Shown here: piece after piece, positions 56,149 through 64,000 of the stretch | Numbering within the stretch: position 1 is the first letter of the stretch | How the letters are laid out: every line of letters begins with the position of its first letter | Source of the DNA: Takakia lepidozioides | Lineage: Eukaryota > Streptophyta > Takakiopsida > Takakiales > Takakiaceae | Length of the DNA: 64,000 nucleotides | Assembly (NCBI GenBank): GCA_030704615.1 | Contig: CM060731.1 | Coordinates: 28,086,001 to 28,150,000 of the forward strand | Direction: 5' to 3' | Program-made: the position numbers and the translations under genes | The notes under the pieces: generated by a model | Seen by the model: only the letters and a program-made list of their open reading frames with translations | What the model was told of the DNA's origin: nothing | Database searches by the model: none

Positions 56149-57625
56149 AGGTGTACACAAATTTGACATTTGCGTAAAGTTTGGCTTACAGCAAATAATT
56201 AACAGCAGACCCTTCTGCAAATTACTTGGAGTTTTGTGTACATAGCTTTGTGCACATCTCTTCCCTGCAGTAAAGGGCATTACATATATCAGCTTGATAT
56301 GTATACATTAGCATGCCACGTACTATGTAACACTAATGAAATTCCCAAATATCCTCTCAGTCTTCTGCGATTGGGGAACCTGGCACATAGAGCTCTCCTT
56401 CTCCCTTTCCCTCTTGGTGTAGAGCTTCTCCAGTGAGTACTTGGCTCTCCCGCGTGGTATGTTACTGAGAGCATAGTAATGGCGGGCAACGTCAATCAAC
56501 CACTCTCCAGAGACCCTAGTGACAGTGCGGATGAAGTTGCAGCTGGTGTGCACAAACTCGTGGTAGAGCACCCATTGTGGTTCATATTTCAGCAGACAGC
56601 AGGATGGATGTAGATGCACAATCTGCTGATCTTTGACAGTGAGATAGTGGCCTGCACAGTCAAGGTAGGCCACATGCATGAAGTATCCGGCAAGCATGGC
56701 CTTCTGAATGTTGACGTAGTAGTCACAGTTGGAGAAGTCAGTGCTGCACATAGTCAGATTGTGGCGGTTCATGATGTTTACCAACTGCCCTCGCACCTTA
56801 TCAGCTAACTTCAGGGCACCCAAGTTTACGAAGTTTGCCTGGCACCATGTGTCACTATTATTGTTCTTTTTGTAGGCATGGTAGACATTGAGAAGCGTGA
56901 GGTGGTCGCCATCCACATGTGCAAAGCAGGCCTTGGCACAATCAGCAGCTTTTTCAGCCTCCTTTGGACGGAGAAATATATTGGGGACTGAGAGCATTGC
57001 CGTGATAGAAAGGATTCCACAAGACTTTAAAATTGAAGCTTGCAAACAATGAACAAGATGATGACCAAGGAAAGCAGGACCTGATGCTGGAAAACAATAA
57101 CAAGGTCACTCAATTTAGTGGAGGAAAAGCATGTCATGACCCAAACCCAAAACAGCAACAACAAGAATGGAAGGTGTTGCAAAAGCCCAGTCAGGACAGG
57201 CCGCCATGCTCACCGATCTGAGATGTACGTGAGCGAAATGAGGGCAGTGAAGACGATAGTGTGGGATCATACCGTCGTGCTTAAATACTTTCCCACATTT
57301 CCTTGTTCCATTTTTGTTTCTACTTTGGGATTTCTCTTATCTATTTGTAGCATACGCAACAAAAGTTTTGTTAAGTATAGTGATCTTTTTTTACTAAAAG
57401 TAATCTTTCAACCTAAAGTTAGTTGACAGGTTAGCTTCGTGATATGAGAGCAACTCCAAAAGTTAGACATATATATACATATATATATACACAATCGAGA
57501 GAGACATTAGACTCGCACTTTCTCTCCCGTAGCAAGCAGAGTCTCTCTCCCTTTCTCTCAGTCACACCATTGGGGTGGTCATTGGGGCTGTAATTTTTGT
57601 AGTGCTTTTCATTGTATGGTGTCTT
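56149..57625. repeat. Duplicated cassette Q (PRP43-fragment payload)
   Basis: Flanks match cassette P: left 56149-56377 with 44084-44296, including the end of the SKP1 coding sequence and its 3' flank, and right about 57370-57625 with 45090-45325, including the CATTAGACTC, CTCTCTCCCGTA and GGTCATTGGGGCTGTAATTT words. The centre is different: a DEAH-helicase fragment instead of SKP1. Confidence 0.7.
56378..57022 (-). pseudogene. PRP43-like: PRP43/DHX15-type DEAH helicase C-terminal fragment
   Basis: An uninterrupted frame (about 210 codons) covers the helicase-associated and OB-fold part of PRP43: ILSITAMLSVPNIFLRPKEA, DGDHLTLLNVYHAYKKNN, FVNLGALKLADKVRGQLVNI, TDFSNCDYYVNIQKAMLAGY, GHYLTVKDQQIVHLHPS, then VSGEWLIDVARHYYALSN and SLEKLYTKRERE. 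The helicase core (about 450 residues with DEAH) is absent. The fragment has no introns, suggesting capture of cDNA or of a single exon. The frame runs past KRERE into sequence shared with the SKP1-like 3' end and stops at 56323, a chimeric tail. No ATG suits the 5' end; the frame opens at a TTG (57045). PRP43 acts in spliceosome disassembly and ribosome biogenesis; this fragment cannot. Confidence 0.85.
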
Positions 57626-59095
57626 GCAAGGTGCTTGTGCTCACGTTTGTTAACGGTGCTTCTTTGCCTCCTTGTTTCATCACACCAGACATGAGACAGA
57701 TGAGACAAAGAGGCAAGTACACGCAGAAAGGAGCCGGGAAAGGGGGATGAGGAGAATTGGATTGAAAGTGTGTATCATGTCAACCCATTATCCCACCAAG
57801 AGACATATTATCAAGCTCCAAAGTATGACAACATGAGATGATACCTGACTTCTCAATTTCAAGAGATGCACATATATAACTTCGGGGAAGTGGAAGGTGA
57901 CCTCATTGAAATCTGTAAATGGCCTGCATCCAAAGTAAACCACGAGCAATCAACCAGCTGTGCTTATGCAAACTAACATCATCCGTAAAAGTACTGTACC
58001 GACTAGCAGGTGACACAGAGGGTTTCAAATCATAACAAGATATACCCTAATCACAAGGGGGAAAAGCATACGAGTTCTTCACCCTTCGTTGCATTTGCAG
58101 GTTACACCACTAAGTCAAAGTGTAAGACATGGAATGAATGTGGGATTGACAATTCATAGATGCACATGTAGCAAGAAACTTTGAGTGACGAAATAAACCC
58201 GATGGCATTTTACCAATCTTACAAAAATGCAACAACATTGAGTTTCCCTTGAAAGGACCGCAGGTGACCTGCACTCGAACATATGCAAGGTTCCTGCACG
58301 CGAGCATGGAAACAGTAGAGAAACAGCTGACACAACCTTTGACAGGACTTTCTTTACCAGATTTCATATATTACAAACACTACAGAGCAAGCTAGCAGAA
58401 TGAAACCCTGACAATCCCTCCCTTTACTTTGGTGCATATGTTACCTATGCAAATTGGTGGGATGTTTGCTCCAATTAAATAACAAAAATGACAACGAAAA
58501 ACACGCTGCAATCCTTCCACAATCAGTTGGTTTGTCTTGTTACTTTGAGACGAAACAACTAAGGGGAGAGAACATAACTTTGAGCTGAAGGTCATAGAAA
58601 ACTAGTGCTTGTACTGCACACCCTGCATTTCCATCTCTCGTATGAGTCCTGTCCATCAATCCTGCACCAAAGCACAGCATAGTTGTGGAGCACACAATTT
58701 CCAATTATAATAATCATCCTTGAAATCAAACAGCATGTGGAGTACCAAGAGGTCACAGATCTTATACACTAACTGCCAAGGTTGCAGAGTGTGGATAATT
58801 TGATTAAACATGCTCCTTGCCAGCGGGCCCAGAGAGAGAAGCATTCTCAGAAGTTTGACCTGCGCTATCATGTGGACATCAGGTATGAAACCATCCATGA
58901 CACAGCAAAACAAGCACACTACTAACCAGCGGTTTATTTCCTTTATCGAGATCTGGCATCCTGTCTAACGGGATATAGCCTCACCTATAGAGCATGACAG
59001 TAGGGGTGGAAGGGAAAGCGACAAGGCCATCCTTGCCCTTCCGTTTGTGGTCTTCCACTTCTGGTTCAACTGCTAAGTGCTCACAGACTCCTGGA
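57626..59095. other. Intergenic, nothing recognised
   Basis: No gene supported. Minus-strand ORFs at 58110-58919 are short, mutually overlapping and lack motifs. Confidence 0.55.
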
Positions 59096-59480
59096 AATCC
59101 TGGATGGGAGGCTCCATTTGGTTCACCGTGTGTAGTGGAAAATACGCCACAGTAGTTCCTGGTCCATATCTGATCCTCATGGTTTCAGTTTCAATGCCTA
59201 CTGCAGCACCAAACGTCTTGAGAAAGTCCAGACCTAGTAACATGTTGTAGGTGTCTGTCTCGGTTAGTCGGTCTTCCCAGAGTCACCTCGAGATTTCCAC
59301 CACACCCATTGCGGTTGCTATGGCTAGCTCCGGATCATGCCACTCGATATGACATCTCCAAGTTGTCTGTCACTACACAAGCCATCATGCCTATGTCTCT
59401 GTCTTGACTTAGTATCCTTAGTCGATATAATGTCCTCACTCCTCACATCTCTAGTTGAACATTTGGCTGCATTGTCAAGA
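59096..59480 (-). pseudogene. Retroelement aspartic-protease fragment
   Basis: One minus-strand frame reads TETDTYNMLLGLDFLKTFGA, AVGIETETMRIRYGPGTTV then AYFPLHTVNQMEPP. The LLGLDFL motif is the conserved C-terminal ILG part of retropepsins in Ty3/gypsy-like elements and related plant DDI1-type domains. Upstream (59265-59350) the frame has ELAIATAMGVVEIS followed by a stop, and no catalytic DTG/DSG was found. No reverse transcriptase or LTR is visible nearby, so this is an isolated remnant. Confidence 0.5.
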
Positions 59481-60915
59481 TTATTGGCTGTGGAGAGCGA
59501 TTAGATAGCTGTCATGGATCCAGGTGCTTTGGTGTTGGGGGCTTGCTTGGTGCCGGCAGTGTTGATGGTGATGTCAGGGGGATAGTGAAACTTCTGCAAA
59601 TTCATTCTCGAAATAGGGATCCTTAGCATTTGGAGCTTATGTTTTGGTATGATACTTCCATGCGCGTGACCGGGAGATGGAATGTGATAACAATATGGAA
59701 GATATATGGAGGACAGACAGTTGCTTTCAGGCAACAACAGTACATGCATTTGTTGAAAAGACAATTGCACCCACAAATCATGTAGTCTAGGGAAGAGCAA
59801 AGGAACTTTCTCTCGTTACTTCCGGGCTCATCAGCACATCTCGTGGAAGCCTGTCTGCCTCATGAAGAACGTTGGAGTACATGGGGATAGGCTCACTTCA
59901 CAGGGCAGGAGACTGAATAAGCACTGGTTATATTCAAGAAACATGCTTTGATAACTGCCATTGGAGGACCAAGGTCATGATCTGAGGTTCAAATCCATTG
60001 GGGCTACTTTGGAGCATACGAAATGAGATTGGGAAGCATCATGTCTAGGTCTTGTCTCCTTGTCTTCTCTCTTGCTGTGCAGTGCTAACCGTTGAGTATG
60101 GTCCAAAACAGCCTTGTACCTAAATACATTGCCCACTGGGCAGAGGAAAACAGTGCCCATTTCTTCACCGAATTTGAGAGTTATCATCTGACAAGATTTC
60201 AGAAAGCGCTTGATGGTGTGGAGTATTGTGGACATGAGATTTGTATATGGCGGGTTCCAATCCAAATGACTGCACGATTAGATCATAAAACCATGGTCCA
60301 AGGCTCTCATGTGGAAAGCGCAGATCACACGTTTCTCTTCCCAATTTTGATTCTACGAAGGAAGACAGCAGATTTTGTCCCATTTGCTGCTTTGGCAATG
60401 GCTTACTTGATTTCTATTCACAATGGGCGCATCCACAAAAGGAATGCCGACAATTTCTTCGGCTGGTTGTGTGTCTGTGTATGTCCCCGACTGTGAAATG
60501 GCTTTGGCATTTGCATTTCTCCATCTTGATCGATAGATCTTGTGGAGGAGTAGTCTCTCACATCATGACACCTCTTCCTAGGTACAATATTTTCTGTGGC
60601 GATCTTGACCAGGGACGATGCAGTGCACAAATGTATCAGCAATATGGCCACCTTGAAGTCTGGACAGCAGTACTCGTTACTGAAGGACCTCAACATGAAG
60701 TTTTCACGAGAGGATGTCTACCCGATATCGGGATGTAGCGTCCCACACGCCATGAGAGGATGATCACCCCGAAACCCTACAACAGGGGGTGATTTGGTGA
60801 CCCCAAGTATTTGCAAATGTATCTAATCAACAAAAAAGTCTGCTGAGACAGATGATTCCTACAGAAACATGAACACATATAGTGTTGAACAAGACAGTTT
60901 ACTCGAGTAAAGAGT
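59481..60915. other. Intergenic, upstream of the coiled-coil gene
   Basis: Overlapping ORFs on both strands at 59975-60496, none with a recognised motif. The promoter of the plus-strand gene starting at 60916 should lie at the right end. Confidence 0.5.
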
Positions 60916-63900
60916 ATGTGTGAGAGAAAGTTGTGCCCATACCTTGAGAAGGGGAAGGCTGAAAGGTGGAAGATAGGCACTCCATCCAAAGATGCAGCGA
61001 CCTTGAACCGGCAAGTGTTAGTGTTGCAGGCAGACCTGAAAGCCCGAATTAAAGGGGAGCATCACCTGCGGACCGAAAACCAACGGCTACGCAAAAGGTC
61101 TTTCATCGAACTCATTATCATACCTCACCGCTAATGCCACAATCGATCTGAAGCAAAGAATTTTTCTCTCCTCGATGGTCTGCGCTACTATAATTTGTGA
61201 TACATAGATATAGAGCTCTCCTGGATAGTTAGAATTAGAAAATCTCAATGACCTCTGAATGATGGTGGAAAACACAAAAAATGCTAAGAAACATTTGAGC
61301 CCTCGGTGATCGTCTGGGCTGCAATGTGATATGATGACATCTTGGCAGGTTGGAGCTGTGTCAGAGGAAATTTGACGGAGCTTCGGAGGCTGATACTGAC
61401 CTCAACACGTCTTCAAGATGTTCCACGTTGTGCGAGCTTCCAGATCGGTCAGCTTACATCTGCAAGCCTGGACTAAAAACATTTTGAACGCTGTTTTGTA
61501 GCCTCTCAGAAACCCATACAAATAGGTCAAAATAATTTGCTTTCAATCGGAGCTGCGTGCAGAGGAGACCTGCCAGTCGCCCACCAATTGAGATTCGAGC
61601 TTGATTCAAATGGATCAAGGAAAGAACTGAGGCCAAAAGTTTGGGGGAGGACGATTCTCCATTTAACTGTTCAGGATCTACAAAGTTTCTCGGTGCTTAT
61701 AAGTTCCACATGACAAGTTACATTATCCTGCATTGTGATTATTCATGGTAGAAACTGCCCTCAGTCCTGTTATGAACTTCAGGATAGCGATGTCCAAGTC
61801 CAGGTAAGCTACACTTTTAAGCATCTGCTTGAGTCAATGTCAGCGGCCACTCCTGCTACTAAGCCGTTGTCAGTGCAGGATTACGTCAATTGAGGATGAT
61901 CTGGAGACTGTTCTGCACAAGCACGCTCACGAGTTTGAGTCACAGCGCGCTTGCCTGCTGTCGCTGCACTGCCAAATCAACGGTATGTCGGCAGTCTTGC
62001 GCAAACAAACCAGAGCTCAAAGCCGAGCAGATCTTGTTCAGGTGTAACAGCTCATTCCGCTCCTAGTTACCTATCTTCTCCCCAGGGTCTTACAGTGATC
62101 TACCATACAGTTGTGCATTGTTTATCTTCATGCTGTCCAGTCTGATTTAATCAAGTTGTTTGGTGCTTTCACACCATCTGTCCGATGGGACAACCTGTAG
62201 AACAGTGTTTCGGGAGATTCTTCAAATGATTTTGTCGAAGAGGCTAGAATGACATGGGACTTTTAAGGTAATACACATGTGCAAGGGCCTCAAAGTTCAA
62301 TGACGCAGATATGGGCATTGTGTACTTAGTTCTGCAGGTAGAGCTGAGTAGTTACGCGTTGGAAATCAAGGCAAAGATACAAGAGGCACTGCAGAAGTTT
62401 TGTGAGGAATCGGGACACTTGAGGGATGAAGCCCAAGCATACGTCAGTGAGCTTCAGTTACTTACTGTTAAGGTAAAAGCCTCCACTCTCCAGAACTACA
62501 TGTACATATATGATTTCCCGCATACCAACTTTCTGGCCCATATAACCACTTTAAAAACTGGGAAACGCAGGACTGTAGATGTCGAAATATAGAGCGATGC
62601 ACAGTGCTAACTATCTAGAGGTCTGAAATTCATGAAACACCTGGCGAGCGCATAAAGAGATGATAGTAGCCTGCAATTAACTGTAGAGATCTGTTGGCAT
62701 TTCTCTTCTAGATCTATATATGTAAAGAATCATTCTCGGAAGCAACCGGATGTGTGGCTACTGCAGGAACCAAAGGTAAAATTGCGAGAATGTGGACGGC
62801 CGTTACTACTGAACAGCGCATCTCCACGAATGCATGAACCTGGGATCAAGGAGCAAAGTCGGGATAAAGCCAACAATGATAAAGCTCAAAACTTCTACAA
62901 CTCAAACTGTTGCAGGCGTGGAATTCGGGCCCTGCGTTCAGCGACAAATAGTGCATGCCAGACGCATAATCATAAAGCAGAGCACGGGCTTCGCCATACA
63001 CCTTGTGGCGATCAGCATCAAAGCGGGCACTGTGTAAGTGTCCTGGGAGTAACGTCCTACTCTTTTGAGTACTTCCAGGGTTGTCGATTCAGAAGAAATG
63101 ATAAGAATGTTCAGTGCATATGTATGGACAATGTTCACCAAGATAGCAGTCCCTGGAAAATGCCTGTTTCTAATGATCAGCTGATGGGGGCTAGTATTGA
63201 GGTACTTCAGTCGAGATCAGTTAACCCGCACGAAATGTATCGTTCCTTCACAAACGTAAAGCTGTCGATCTTCCAGTGCTCTCAAGTGTGTTGACAAATT
63301 CCATGCTTGTCGACATCCTAAATTTGGGTGTTCTTCAGCAGGGCCACAGGTCCAAGTCGCCCACAACGACGAATCCTGCAAAAGAGTGGGTCGCCAATCC
63401 AATTTTCAATCAGATAAAGGAAACTTCCAACCAGGGACCAACGCCTCTAGAGACTCGGCTACAACTTGTGGAGGAGACAATGGGATACTTAAGGAACTCA
63501 CAAGGCTCACTAAAGGAAATCTTACAGCAGATCCTGGAGAGTCAACGCCTACAAGCCTCGCTTACCGTCATCGAGCAGCCCGCCACCCCCACCTGGAAAG
63601 TATGTGATTCTGTGGCACCACAGTTAACATTTACATATACACAAGTTTATGGGTCTGCCCTCGATCTCAACAAATGTTCAATTTATTTGTCTAACATTCC
63701 CAAACTTAAACATTGCCTTTCCCAGGTGAAGACGGTCGAGCTGAGTGGCGGTCATCCAGCCCTGGTGCAGAGTTCTAAAAAGTTGGCCGATCGACTCTTG
63801 GGGAAGGAGAGTGAGTCAGGTCGTACTTTTGGTAATGCTCCTCACGAAACCCACAAGGACAGTCCATCTACGGCCATTCTACCCTCTTGCATTGGACAGC

Positions 63901-64000
63901 AAGGCAGAAACTGCCATCTTGGCTCATGTAGCCAAGTACGCCAAGGGACCAAGCAATCACCCTTTTCGCAAAAGGGTCATGCAAAGAAGGCAGTGGTATT
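60916..64000 (+). CDS. Coiled-coil protein, at least eight exons, 3' end outside window
   Basis: Exons joined by phase: 60916-61097, 61349-61447, 61783-61803 (21 bases), 61879-62041, 62338-62472, 62767-63285, 63339-63599 and 63726 to beyond 64000. Most donors are GTAAGC, GTAAAA or GTATGT, and most acceptors are pyrimidine-rich. The product has heptad-rich parts: LNRQVLVLQADLKARI and RTENQRLRKR, then SIEDDLETVLHKHAHEFESQ, VELSSYALEIKAKIQEALQK and EESGHLRDEAQAYVSELQLL. A polar linker follows (long exon 62767-63285), then another coil (LQLVEETMGYLRNSQGSLKE, ILQQILESQRLQASLTVIEQ) and a low-complexity tail (LADRLLGKESESGRTFGN). I do not recognise the family. A structural, cytoskeletal or meiotic role would fit such a layout, but that is speculation. 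The start (60916) and the long exon are the least certain parts; the last three junctions are strong. Confidence 0.7.

Noticed and set aside
57046-57230. Extension of the PRP43 fragment upstream
   Set aside because: The minus-strand sequence beyond 57022 no longer resembles helicase and has stops, so homology ends there.
60092-60496. 134-codon ORF before the coiled-coil gene
   Set aside because: Overlapped by similar-length ORFs on the minus strand, with no motif and no splice signal linking it to the downstream gene.
1-64000. CRISPR array, operon structure or bacterial features
   Set aside because: Introns, SINEs and plant gene families show eukaryotic nuclear DNA; no regularly spaced identical repeats were seen.

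Overview
The window is nuclear DNA of a land plant, most likely a non-seed plant (moss, lycophyte or fern). Genes are intron-rich with GT-AG introns, intergenic DNA is AT-rich and full of repeats, and the families are plant ones: alpha-expansins, a PLS-type pentatricopeptide (PPR) protein derived from a DYW editing factor, F-box/kelch and SKP1-like proteins, and a plant Golgi-type glycosyltransferase. Lineage placement is inference from protein style; nothing here fixes the species.

Layout. 0-9.2 kb is repeat-dominated: a dispersed A/B repeat, an F-box/kelch pseudogene, a possible Copia-like remnant, two diverged copies of one segment flanking a decayed coiled-coil ORF, and a small secreted S1-like gene. 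9.2-13.3 kb holds two tRNA-derived SINEs with target-site duplications. 13.35-18.96 kb carries two tandem alpha-expansin genes with identical intron positions and phases; the first has an extra region of about 95 residues after its signal peptide. 22.1-30.8 kb (minus) is a large glycosyltransferase locus whose middle exons are damaged. 31.7-36.5 kb (minus) holds a long PPR gene with a decayed DYW tail just downstream, a duplicated exon at its N-terminus, and a small unrecognised gene. 38.5-43.1 kb is a divergent pair: an RWDD4-like gene and a type I membrane protein. 44.1-46.5 kb is a head-to-head SKP1-like and F-box/kelch pair. 48-54.5 kb contains two further broken copies of the glycosyltransferase, one inverted, a 683-bp TA-flanked inverted-repeat element, a P450 pseudogene and a 161-bp tandem duplication. 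56.1-57.6 kb repeats the flanks of the SKP1 locus but with a PRP43 helicase fragment in place of SKP1. From 60.9 kb to the right edge runs a multi-exon coiled-coil gene that continues outside the window.

The genes do not form a pathway. The expansins and the glycosyltransferase would both act on cell walls or the secretory pathway, and SKP1 plus F-box are partners in SCF ubiquitin ligases. The dominant theme is rearrangement: gene fragments copied, inverted, recombined and decayed within 64 kb.

Exon structures were assembled by hand from splice signals, phase and remembered family conservation. No alignment or gene finder was run.
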